Shown here one piece after another: positions 1 through 5,608 of a stretch of DNA of 5,608 nt (the stretch's first letter is position 1; the number at the start of each line of letters is the position of its first letter). Position numbers and translations under genes: made by a program. This DNA comes from Lysobacterales bacterium. GTDB taxonomy: Bacteria > Pseudomonadota > Gammaproteobacteria > Xanthomonadales > SZUA-36. Under the pieces are notes generated by a model. That model saw only the letters and a list, made by a program, of their open reading frames with translations, had not been told where the DNA came from and did not search any database. The stretch spans positions 1 to 5,608 of the forward strand of contig JAPHSB010000502.1 in the NCBI GenBank assembly GCA_026193295.1, in the 5' to 3' direction.

Positions 1-786
1 ATTGGAATTGCGCGGGCTCAGCTCGGCCGCCTCCGCCGCACAGGCCACCGCGTCGTCAATCCGGTCCTGCTGTTTGTAGACCCGCGCCAGGTCCAGCCGC
101 GCTTCATGGAAGCCAGGCGCCAACGCCAGTACTCGCAGCAGCAGCAACTCCGCCTTGCCCCAGCGCTCCGCTTCGCCTGCCACCTTGGCCAGCAGGCGCA
201 GGGCGTTGACTTCATCGGGCTGGCGGGCCAGCAATTCGCGGCAGATACGCTCGCACTCACGTGCCCGCCCCTCGCGCAGATGTTCGCCGGCCGTGGCCAG
301 CTGGCCACGTTCCGGGGCAAGTCTGAAGGCTTCTTCGAACACAGCGTCGGCCTCTTCGCCGGAGCCCAGGGCGGCAAGCGCATGCGCCAGTTTCAGGCGC
401 GCGGTGTCCGACGAGGGATCGAGCTTCGCCGCCTGCTGCAGTTCCTTCACGGCTTCGTCCAGCCGGCCTGTCTGCAGCAGAGCCTGGCCCAGGTTTTCGC
501 GCGCCCGGGCGAAGCGGGGTGCGCATTCAACGGCGTGCTGGAGGGGCTCCAGTGCTTCGCGGGGCCGCCGGCAGTCGAGCAGCGAGACCCCGAGCAACGT
601 CAGCAGATCCACTTGATCAGGCTCGATGGCCAGGGCGCGGCGGCAGGTTTCGGCGGCGGCTTCGCCATCCCCGGAGTGCAGTTGCCCCATCGCGTGCTCG
701 AACCGATGCCGCATGGAAGGGTCGGGTACGGGTGGTTTGAGTGGGGGTTTCGCCATGGCTCCGAGTCGGGGATCGCCGGTCTGCAT
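1..786 (-). CDS. TPR-repeat protein, partial (C-terminus beyond left edge)
   Basis: The minus strand reads open from an ATG at 786 to the window edge, giving 262 residues with no stop. After a proline-rich head (about residues 13-23, KPPLKPPVPDP) come seven consecutive 32-34 residue tetratricopeptide units, at about residues 27-58, 59-92, 93-126, 127-160, 161-192, 193-226 and 227-260. Each shows the TPR pattern of small residues at positions 8 and 20 and Pro near position 32 (IEPDQ, CAPRF, LDPSS, LAPER, RQPDE, LAPGF, LSPRN). TPR arrays are protein-binding superhelices. No signal peptide or membrane segment is visible, so a cytoplasmic location is likely. An in-frame TAA at 801-799 makes ATG 786 the earliest ATG start. 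ATG 756 (MAKPPLK) is a real alternative, and neither has a well-spaced Shine-Dalgarno. The repeat style resembles the N-terminal part of TPR-sulfotransferase proteins, but the deciding C-terminal half is missing, so this is only a guess. Confidence 0.88.
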   Translation of the reverse strand, partial: MQTGDPRLGAMAKPPLKPPVPDPSMRHRFEHAMGQLHSGDGEAAAETCRRALAIEPDQVDLLTLLGVSLLDCRRPREALEPLQHAVECAPRFARARENLGQALLQTGRLDEAVKELQQAAKLDPSSDTARLKLAHALAALGSGEEADAVFEEAFRLAPERGQLATAGEHLREGRARECERICRELLARQPDEVNALRLLAKVAGEAERWGKAELLLLRVLALAPGFHEARLDLARVYKQQDRIDDAVACAAEAAELSPRNSN

Positions 787-797
787 ATCGGTGGGAG

Positions 798-827
798 ATT
801 ATAGTGCACTGGGTCATGGCGCGGCAG
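798..827 (-). promoter_or_regulatory. Candidate sigma70 promoter for the TPR gene
   Basis: A perfect TATAAT lies on the minus strand at 803-798, rare by chance in such GC-rich DNA. The best -35 at an 18-bp spacing is CTGCCG (827-822), only 3 of 6 matches, so the promoter rests mainly on the -10. Transcription would start near 791, leaving a leader of about 5 nt to ATG 786 (almost leaderless) or about 35 nt to ATG 756. The second reading would favour ATG 756 as the true start. On the plus strand the same bases read TATAGT (800-805), a 5 of 6 match to a -10 facing the peptidase gene, but without a recognisable -35. Confidence 0.35.
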
Positions 828-864
828 GTCTGACTTTGGTTACGCTTGGCCTCCAACTCCCGGC

Positions 865-869
865 AAGGT
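865..869 (+). promoter_or_regulatory. Shine-Dalgarno deciding the GTG start of the S9 peptidase
   Basis: AAGGT ends 8 nt before the GTG at 878-880, which is good spacing. The in-frame ATG at 902 has only a weak GAAAG placed 11 nt away. Starting at GTG also supplies the two lysines (residues 2 and 4) expected at the front of the signal peptide, so GTG is preferred. Confidence 0.6.
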
Positions 870-877
870 CACCAAAC

Positions 878-2932
878 GTGAAAACGAAAGCCTCCTGCAC
901 GATGCACTGCGTATTGTTTGTCACCCTGACCTTCCTGCTCGCGCCTGTGGGCTGGGCCGAGGATGCCGACGTCCCGACCCAGCGGCTGACCATCGATCAC
1001 CTGTTCCGGCTCGGCAACGTCAGCGATCCTCGCCTCAGCCCCGAAGGTGATTGGATCGCCTACACCGTCGACCGTGACGACCTCGACGAAGACGAGGGGC
1101 GCAGCCGGGCCTGGATGGCGCCAAGCGCCGGCGGCGCACCGCAGCCCCTGACGGCCCTGGAGGAATCTTCATCGAACCCGCGCTGGAGCCCCGACGGTCG
1201 TTACCTGGCCTTCCTGTCCGCGCGCGACGACAAGCCGGCCCAGGTCTGGCGTCTGTCTCGCCAGGGTGGCGAGGCCGAGCAGATCACCGATACGCCACAG
1301 GCGGTAATGGACTTCGAGTGGTCACCCGACAGCACGAAACTGATGTTGCTGCTGCAGGACCCCACCGACGCTGAACTTGCGGCTCACGAGCAAGGCGAGG
1401 GTTACGAGGAGAAGGCGCCGCCGCCCCACGTCATCGACCGGCAACAGTTCAAGCTGGACTACGTGGGCTACCTCGACCGCCGCCGCACGCATATCCATGT
1501 GCTGGACATCGCCGCCAAATCACTGGCCCAGTTGACGTTCGGTGATTACGACGACAACGAGCCTGCCTGGTCCCCGGACGGCAGCCGCATCGCGTTTACC
1601 AGTAACCGGTCCAAGGACGCAGACAGTAACTACAACACGGACATCTGGGTGATCGACGCCAAACCTCCGCCAGAGCCTGCCGAGCCCCTGCAAATCACGC
1701 GTGGCCTGGGAGCGGACGAGAGCCCCGCCTGGAGCCCGGACGGCCGCTCGATTGCGCACACCACGGTGACGGATGTCGCCGCCATGCTCTACGCGACGTC
1801 GCACCTCGCCGTATCGGCCTCGGACGGAAGCGCCACGAAGGTGCTGACCGAAGGGCTGGACCGAATGATCTTCCAACCGCGTTTCTCCAGCGACGGCCGT
1901 TACGTCTGGTTCCTCCTCGAAGACAGCGGCGAGCAGAGCCTGGCGCGGATCAAGCCCGCGGGCGGCAAGATCGAGCGCGTGGTGCGCGGCGAGGATGTGG
2001 TCAGGCAATACCATGTCGGCGGGAAGGGTGAAATCGCCGCGCTGGTCAGCCGTCCCCACCTGCCGCCGGAAGTGTTCCTGTTGGAGAAGGGCGGGCTCGA
2101 CGGGCGCAAGCTGCAGCAAAAGACCTTCACCAACCGGGACCTGCTGGCTGGAATCACCCTGGGCGACATGAAAAAGGTCGCCTTCGACAGCGCGGACGGC
2201 ACGTCCATCGAAGGCTTCGTCATCCTGCCCGCCGGGTATGTCGAGGGCCGGCGCTACCCGGCCATTCTCGACATTCACGGCGGTCCGCAGTCGCAGTACG
2301 ACTGGTCCTTTCAATTCGAGGCGCAGCTGTACGCCGCCCAGGGCTACGTGGTGGTCCATCCCAACCCGCGCGGCTCGACGGGTTATGGCCAGAAATTCTG
2401 CCTGGCCATCTGGCAGGACTGGGGCGGCCCCGACTTCGAAGACGTGATGGCGGCGGTTGACGACGCCATCGCGCGCGGCTGGGCGGACCCCGACCGCCTG
2501 GGCGTGAGCGGCTGGTCCTACGGTGGCATCCTGACCAACCACGTGATCACCAAGACCGACCGCTTCAAGGCAGCCATCACCGGCGCCAGTGAAGTCCTCT
2601 ACGTGGTCAACTTCGGCCACGACCAGTACCAGCGCTGGTGGATGCAGGAACTGGGCCCGCCTTGGGAGCCCGAAGCGCGCGAGATCTACGAGCGGATGTC
2701 ACCGTTCAACCGGGTGGACCGCATCGTCACGCCGACCCTGATCCTCGGCGGCGAGGAGGATTGGAACGTTCCAATCATCAACTCGGAACAGCTGTACCTG
2801 GCGTTGAAACTGCGTGGAGTGGAGACGCAGTTGGTGGTCTACCCCGGCGAATACCATGGAATCGCGAGGCCGAGTTATCTGAAGGACCTGTACGGGCGGT
2901 ATCTCGACTGGTTCGGGCGCTGGCTGAAATAG
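878..2932 (+). CDS. Secreted S9-family serine peptidase (prolyl oligopeptidase / acylaminoacyl peptidase type)
   Basis: 684 residues, GTG start, TAG stop. Residues 1-27 look like a Sec signal peptide: Lys2 and Lys4, a hydrophobic core at about 12-25, and likely cleavage after GWA at 27. No lipobox Cys follows, so a soluble periplasmic or exported enzyme is expected. The middle of the protein carries six PD40/TolB-like beta-propeller motifs of the xPxWSPDGxxIAF type, near residues 50, 100, 146, 228, 282 and 333; in this family the propeller gates access of short peptides to the active site. The C-terminal alpha/beta hydrolase domain (about 435-684) has the oxyanion-region HGGP (467-470), PRGSTGYG (497-504), the nucleophile elbow GWSYGG with Ser547, Asp628 in GGEEDWNVP, and His660 in YPGEYHG. 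The triad is intact and in the S9 order Ser-Asp-His. Length fits the family. The family cleaves short peptides, by dipeptidyl, acylaminoacyl or prolyl-specific activity; which applies here cannot be read from sequence. It is convergent with the carboxyltransferase gene and has no operon partner. Confidence 0.93.
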   Translation: MKTKASCTMHCVLFVTLTFLLAPVGWAEDADVPTQRLTIDHLFRLGNVSDPRLSPEGDWIAYTVDRDDLDEDEGRSRAWMAPSAGGAPQPLTALEESSSNPRWSPDGRYLAFLSARDDKPAQVWRLSRQGGEAEQITDTPQAVMDFEWSPDSTKLMLLLQDPTDAELAAHEQGEGYEEKAPPPHVIDRQQFKLDYVGYLDRRRTHIHVLDIAAKSLAQLTFGDYDDNEPAWSPDGSRIAFTSNRSKDADSNYNTDIWVIDAKPPPEPAEPLQITRGLGADESPAWSPDGRSIAHTTVTDVAAMLYATSHLAVSASDGSATKVLTEGLDRMIFQPRFSSDGRYVWFLLEDSGEQSLARIKPAGGKIERVVRGEDVVRQYHVGGKGEIAALVSRPHLPPEVFLLEKGGLDGRKLQQKTFTNRDLLAGITLGDMKKVAFDSADGTSIEGFVILPAGYVEGRRYPAILDIHGGPQSQYDWSFQFEAQLYAAQGYVVVHPNPRGSTGYGQKFCLAIWQDWGGPDFEDVMAAVDDAIARGWADPDRLGVSGWSYGGILTNHVITKTDRFKAAITGASEVLYVVNFGHDQYQRWWMQELGPPWEPEAREIYERMSPFNRVDRIVTPTLILGGEEDWNVPIINSEQLYLALKLRGVETQLVVYPGEYHGIARPSYLKDLYGRYLDWFGRWLK

Positions 2933-2957
2933 GAGGTCAGTCGGCGGTCGCCAGCGC
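2917..2957. repeat. 8-bp inverted repeat spanning both convergent stop codons
   Basis: GCGCTGGC (2917-2924) and GCCAGCGC (2950-2957) are perfect reverse complements. They bracket a 25-nt loop that contains the TAG of the peptidase (2930-2932), the TGA of the carboxyltransferase (2939-2937) and the 4-bp gap between them. Transcripts from either strand could form the stem. No T-tract follows on either strand, so this is not a canonical intrinsic terminator. It may be a weak bidirectional one, or simply a product of codon choice at the two gene ends. Confidence 0.3.
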
Positions 2958-4454
2958 ACGGCTCACGTGCCGGCGGGTGTCAGCGGGGTCGATCACGGCG
3001 TCGATCTCCAGGTGGGTGGCTGCCTCGATGGCGCGACCCTTGTCGTACAGGCTCGCCAGCAGTGTGTCGAACAGCGCCTCTCGTTTTTTGGGGTCCGTCT
3101 CGGCTTCCAGTTCCTTGCGGAAGCCCAGGCGGACGGCGCCCTCCAGTCCCATGCCGCCGAATTCGCCGCTGGGCCAGGCCGCCGCATAAACCGGTCCAGC
3201 GAAGCTTCCACCGGCCATGGCCATGGCGCCCAGGCCGTAAGCCTTGCGCAGGAAAACCGCAACCAGCGGCACCTCGAGTTGGGCGCCCGCGACGAACAGG
3301 TCCGACATGTGCCGCACGGCGGCCTGTTCTTCGCTGGCCGGCCCCACCATGAAGCCCGGCGTGTCGCACAGGGACAGGATCGGCAGTCCATGACTGCTGC
3401 ACAGGCGCAGGAAACGGGCGGCTTTCTGGGCGGCGTCTGCGTCGATGGCGCCACCCAGTACGCGGCAGTCGCTGGCGACCAGGCCGAGCGGACGGCCCTC
3501 GAGGCGAATGAAGCCGGTGACGACGGCGCCGCCGAAGCCGGCGCTCATCTCGAGGAAGGAGCCGGTGTCGGCCAGCGTTTCGATCACCCTGCGCACGTGG
3601 TAGGAGTAGCGGCGATCGGCCGGCAGCAGGGCAGCGAGGGCCGACTGGTCGGCGCACTCATACTCGTCGATGATGCCCTGGAAGTAGCCCAGCAATTGCC
3701 TGGCGCAGGCGGTCGCCTCGGCTTCGTCGGCGCACACAAGGTCGATGACCCCGTTGCGCGACTGCACCTCGACGGGCCCGATCTCGGTGGCTTCGAAGCG
3801 GCCCAGGCCACCGCCCTCGATCATGGCCGGGCCGGCCATGCCGATCCAGGAAGACTTCGTGGCGATGCGCAGGTCCGCGGAACCGAACAGCGCGGCGTTG
3901 CCGGCGAAGCAGTAGCCGTTGTTGACGGCGATACGCGGCACCACGCCCGACAACCCGGCCCAGCGCGCGAAGGTCGGCAGATCGAGGCCGGCAATTTGCG
4001 TCGTGACGTCGGTGTCACCCGGGCGGCCTCCGCCGCCCTCGGTGTACATGACGATGGGCAGCAATTCGCGGTTGGCCACCTCCAGGATGCGGTCCAGCTT
4101 CTTGTGGTGAAAATAGCCCTGGGTTCCCGCCAGCACGGTGTAGTCGTAAATGGCCACGGCCACCTGGCCGGCGGCCGGGCCGAACTGCGCCGCGTTGATG
4201 GTGGCCAGACCGGTGATGACGCCGTCGGCCGGGGTGTTGTGGCGCAGGTCGTCCTCGCTACGCCTGCCCCGCTGGGCAGCAATGGCCAACTGCCCGTACT
4301 CGATAAAGGAGCCGGGATCGCACAGGTCGTCGAGGTTTTCGCGCGCCGTGCGGTGGCCTTTCGCACGACGGCTGGCGACGGCTTCGGGGCGCGCCTGGTC
4401 CTCCGTGGCGGCGAGCAGTTGTCTCAGTTCCGTGGTTGACTCATGGCCGTTCAT
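2937..4454 (-). CDS. Acyl-CoA carboxylase carboxyltransferase subunit (PccB/AccD-type, stand-alone)
   Basis: 505 residues, ATG at 4454, TGA stop. Biotin-dependent carboxyltransferases move carboxyl from carboxybiotin to an acyl-CoA. Both crotonase-like halves of the fold are present. The N half has RTARENLDDLCDPGSFIEYG (35-54), YDYTVLAGTQG (103-113), EGGGGRPGDTDV (139-150) and CFAGNAALFGSADLRIA (182-198) leading to GMAGPAMIEGGGLG (205-218). The C half has LGGAIDADAAQKAARF (333-348), CDTPGFMVGP (363-372), RKAYGLGAMAM (403-413) and WPSGEFGGMGLEGAV (427-441). Length matches propionyl-CoA carboxylase beta subunits (about 510-540). GGAG-type spacing supports the start: GGAG lies 9 nt upstream of ATG 4454, whereas the in-frame ATG at 4496 has no Shine-Dalgarno. 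Motifs such as GGRPGDTD, CDTPG and GEFGGMGLEGAV depart from classical PccB and recall the branch usually fused to biotin carboxylase and carrier domains. No such partner gene is visible here, so it must pair with one encoded elsewhere. The acyl-CoA substrate is unknown. Confidence 0.93.
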   Translation of the reverse strand: MNGHESTTELRQLLAATEDQARPEAVASRRAKGHRTARENLDDLCDPGSFIEYGQLAIAAQRGRRSEDDLRHNTPADGVITGLATINAAQFGPAAGQVAVAIYDYTVLAGTQGYFHHKKLDRILEVANRELLPIVMYTEGGGGRPGDTDVTTQIAGLDLPTFARWAGLSGVVPRIAVNNGYCFAGNAALFGSADLRIATKSSWIGMAGPAMIEGGGLGRFEATEIGPVEVQSRNGVIDLVCADEAEATACARQLLGYFQGIIDEYECADQSALAALLPADRRYSYHVRRVIETLADTGSFLEMSAGFGGAVVTGFIRLEGRPLGLVASDCRVLGGAIDADAAQKAARFLRLCSSHGLPILSLCDTPGFMVGPASEEQAAVRHMSDLFVAGAQLEVPLVAVFLRKAYGLGAMAMAGGSFAGPVYAAAWPSGEFGGMGLEGAVRLGFRKELEAETDPKKREALFDTLLASLYDKGRAIEAATHLEIDAVIDPADTRRHVSRALATAD

Positions 4455-4543
4455 TGCAGGTGACTCCGGCGGTATTGTGGCTCGAACCCGGCCCATTATG
4501 ACGGATTTCCAGATGCACTCACTTGCCCCGATCCGGGTGTTCG

Positions 4544-4566
4544 AGGAGGCACTCCTGGTGCACCAG
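4544..4566. repeat. Two overlapping perfect palindromes, possible operator
   Basis: AGGAG-GCA-CTCCT (4544-4556) is a perfect 5-3-5 inverted repeat. It overlaps by two bases the perfect 12-bp palindrome CTGGTGCACCAG (4555-4566). They lie about 90-110 bp upstream of the carboxyltransferase start and just upstream of its possible -10. Such dyads are typical binding sites for dimeric repressors or activators, but no regulator gene is in view to match them. Confidence 0.4.
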
Positions 4567-4605
4567 CCAGTTGATCGAGATCTATGACAGGCAATGCCGG
4601 CCTTC

Positions 4606-4632
4606 TTGAAATAGCCAGCCTGCGTATAGAAT
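4606..4632 (+). promoter_or_regulatory. Weak sigma70 promoter candidate for the oxidoreductase gene
   Basis: TTGAAA (4606-4611, 4 of 6 to the -35 consensus) and TAGAAT (4627-4632, 5 of 6 to the -10) are separated by 15 bp, shorter than the ideal 17. Transcription would begin near 4639, giving an untranslated leader of about 137 nt before the ATG at 4776. The site lies in the most AT-rich part of the gap, which supports it modestly. Confidence 0.3.
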
Positions 4633-4634
4633 CG

Positions 4635-4647
4635 TGCAAGCGTTGCA
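4635..4647. repeat. TGCAA-GCG-TTGCA dyad at the presumed transcription start
   Basis: This is a perfect 5-3-5 inverted repeat lying 2 bp after the candidate -10 TAGAAT and covering the predicted start point near 4639. A dimeric repressor bound there would block initiation. It is followed by an A-tract (4647-4652) on the plus strand, not a T-tract, so it is not a forward terminator. Confidence 0.35.
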
Positions 4648-4704
4648 AAAAAGACAATAAGTCCGCGCACCATCGCCAAAGAATCTGTTGTCGACGATTC
4701 ATGC

Positions 4705-4712
4705 TTGCGCAA
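4705..4712. repeat. TTGCGCAA palindrome
   Basis: A perfect 8-bp palindrome within TGCTTGCGCAAAGCA (4702-4716), where the outer TGCTT/AAGCA arms also pair with a shifted centre. It shares the TTGC/GCAA half-site with the dyad at 4635-4647, about 70 bp upstream, so the two could belong to one regulator. Short palindromes of this length also arise by chance. Confidence 0.25.
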
Positions 4713-4764
4713 AGCACGCGGAGGTCGTCAATCCGCGCCTGGGCCATGGGCTGCTGAACCATCC

Positions 4765-4771
4765 AGGAGGT
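4765..4771 (+). promoter_or_regulatory. Strong Shine-Dalgarno of the oxidoreductase gene
   Basis: AGGAGGT, a full match to the anti-Shine-Dalgarno core, lies directly before ATG 4776-4778, with 5 nt between AGGAGG and the ATG. It fixes the start, is the best ribosome binding site in the window, and suggests efficient translation. Confidence 0.85.
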
Positions 4772-4775
4772 CGAT

Positions 4776-5608
4776 ATGAAGCAGGATCAGTACGATGCAG
4801 TGGTAGTCGGAGCAGGTCACAACGGTCTCGTCGCCGCCTGTTATCTGCAGCGTGCCGGCCTCAAGGTGCTCGTGCTGGAGCGGAATGATCACATTGGCGG
4901 GGCGACCACCAGCATCTCGCGCTACAAGGATTTCGTCTACTCGAACAGCTCTTATGTCTACAGCCTGTTCCGCCAGGAAATCGCCCGCGCGCTTGAACTG
5001 TACAAGTACGGTTTGCAGGTCATCCCTTATACCGGCGGTGCCCAGATCATCAGGCAAGAGGACGGCAGCTACGACTTCCTCGGCGCCTATTGGCACGCGG
5101 ATGCGACCCGGCGGGACCTGGAGCGCTTCTCCAAACGCGATGCCAATGCCTTTGAGCGCCTGGACCGGGACATTCACCGCCAGTGCGAATTCATCAAGCC
5201 ACTGCTGATGCGGACGCCCCCCGATCCAACCTCGTTCAAGCCGCGTGATCTCATGGAACTGCTTTACCTGGGAAAACGCTTCTATGGGCTGGGCAAGGAG
5301 CGCATGCACGAAACCATCCGTTTTTACACGATGAGCGTGGGCGACTATCTCAACGAATATCTGGAGAACGACGCGTTGAAGTCCTACGTTGCGGGCGGCG
5401 CCATCATCGGCACCGCGCTCGGCGTCTATTCGCCGGGGACGGCTTACGTGCTGCTGCATCACGCCATGGGGGACATCGACGGCACCGTGGGGGCCTGGGG
5501 CTTCGCGCGCGGCGGCATGGGCGCGGTCGCCAAGGCTTTGCACGATTCCTTCGTCGCCTCCGGCGGCGAGGTCCGCGTTGGCGCCGGCGTGGCCGATTTC
5601 ACGGTGCA
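4776..5608 (+). CDS. FAD-dependent oxidoreductase, phytoene dehydrogenase-related (PYROXD2-like), partial (C-terminus beyond right edge)
   Basis: 277 complete codons are present before the window ends, about half of a family member (usually 500-550 residues). Residues 8-36 form the FAD-binding Rossmann motif: a hydrophobic strand, then G12-x-G14-x-x-G17 (VVVGAGHNGLVAA) and acidic Glu35 at the end of the second strand (VLVLERN), the residue that contacts the FAD ribose. GGATTS (41-46) follows, as in amine oxidase/phytoene desaturase flavoproteins. GTVGAWGFARGGMGAVAKAL (236-255) is a second FAD-region motif that I associate with the PYROXD2-like branch rather than true carotenoid desaturase CrtI. 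No signal peptide is seen, so it is probably cytoplasmic. Substrate and reaction are unknown for this branch, and no carotenoid genes are nearby. It is divergent from the carboxyltransferase gene. The start is certain from the strong Shine-Dalgarno. Confidence 0.9.
   Translation, partial: MKQDQYDAVVVGAGHNGLVAACYLQRAGLKVLVLERNDHIGGATTSISRYKDFVYSNSSYVYSLFRQEIARALELYKYGLQVIPYTGGAQIIRQEDGSYDFLGAYWHADATRRDLERFSKRDANAFERLDRDIHRQCEFIKPLLMRTPPDPTSFKPRDLMELLYLGKRFYGLGKERMHETIRFYTMSVGDYLNEYLENDALKSYVAGGAIIGTALGVYSPGTAYVLLHHAMGDIDGTVGAWGFARGGMGAVAKALHDSFVASGGEVRVGAGVADFTV

Larger units (their letters stand above)
4455..4775. other. 321-bp divergent intergenic region, palindrome-rich
   Basis: This gap separates the divergent carboxyltransferase and oxidoreductase genes. 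It contains the perfect palindromes listed separately (4544-4566, 4635-4647, 4705-4712), an AT-richer patch at about 4603-4700 with a plus-strand promoter candidate, and the oxidoreductase Shine-Dalgarno. For the carboxyltransferase, a minus-strand CATAAT (4500-4495, 5 of 6 to a -10) would give a leader of about 34 nt, but no convincing -35 sits upstream. A smaller inverted pair GAATC (4681-4685) / GATTC (4696-4700) is also present. I see no RNA gene, riboswitch fold or intrinsic terminator in the gap. Confidence 0.6.

Noticed and set aside
106..804. 232-codon plus-strand open frame over the TPR gene
   Set aside because: The minus strand over the same bases gives a clean seven-unit TPR array with family-typical spacing. 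The plus-strand product is low-complexity and matches no family I recognise.
626..877. N-terminal extension of the S9 peptidase frame to an ATG at 626
   Set aside because: It would overlap the divergent TPR gene and bury the signal peptide internally. GTG 878 has a proper Shine-Dalgarno and gives a standard signal sequence.
1520..2620. 366-codon minus-strand open frame inside the S9 peptidase
   Set aside because: It is antisense to the propeller and catalytic domains of a clearly real gene. Long antisense frames are expected in GC-rich coding DNA, and it shows no motif.
3214..3231. Repeated CCATGG units (GGCCATGGCCATGGCG)
   Set aside because: These encode the Ala-Met-Ala-Met-Ala-Gly-Gly stretch of the carboxyltransferase, so codon content explains them.
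2967..4439. 490-codon plus-strand open frame over the carboxyltransferase
   Set aside because: Its length is striking, but the minus strand encodes a full, motif-rich carboxyltransferase. The antisense product has no recognisable domain and no Shine-Dalgarno supports it.
4498..4587. 29-residue plus-strand small ORF (MTDFQMHSLAP...)
   Set aside because: It has no Shine-Dalgarno, its length is within chance, and the bases are better explained as part of the palindromic intergenic region. It would be worth revisiting only if conserved in relatives.
4455..4712. 86-residue N-terminal extension of the carboxyltransferase frame
   Set aside because: The added residues match nothing in the family and cover the promoter-like palindromic region. 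ATG 4454 has GGAG 9 nt upstream and gives the usual length.

Overview
The window is GC-rich and densely coded in the manner of a proteobacterial chromosome. The gene families, together with Shine-Dalgarno sites and GTG/ATG start usage, fit a gammaproteobacterium, but this is an inference from style and no marker gene settles it. I see no mobile element, CRISPR array, tRNA, rRNA or phage gene. It looks like an ordinary metabolic stretch of chromosome, and I find no convincing new multi-gene system.

Layout: (1) 1-786, minus strand: a TPR-repeat protein that runs off the left edge. (2) 787-877: a 91-bp divergent promoter region with a perfect TATAAT facing the TPR gene. (3) 878-2932, plus strand: a complete secreted S9-family (prolyl oligopeptidase type) serine peptidase with signal peptide, beta-propeller repeats and an intact Ser-Asp-His triad. 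(4) 2937-4454, minus strand: a complete acyl-CoA carboxylase carboxyltransferase subunit, convergent with the peptidase, with only 4 bp between the two stop codons. (5) 4455-4775: a 321-bp divergent intergenic region holding several perfect short palindromes, a weak plus-strand promoter candidate and a strong Shine-Dalgarno. (6) 4776 to the right edge, plus strand: the N-terminal 277 residues of an FAD-dependent oxidoreductase of the phytoene dehydrogenase-related (PYROXD2-like) family.

Gene cooperation: no two neighbouring genes lie on the same strand, so there is no operon in view. The only shared control regions are the two divergent intergenic gaps. The carboxyltransferase needs a biotin carboxylase and a biotin carrier protein that are not in this window. 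It most resembles a branch that I recall as usually fused to those partners, so its stand-alone form is the most interesting protein-level point. The palindrome-rich gap between the carboxyltransferase and the oxidoreductase is the best candidate for undescribed regulation.
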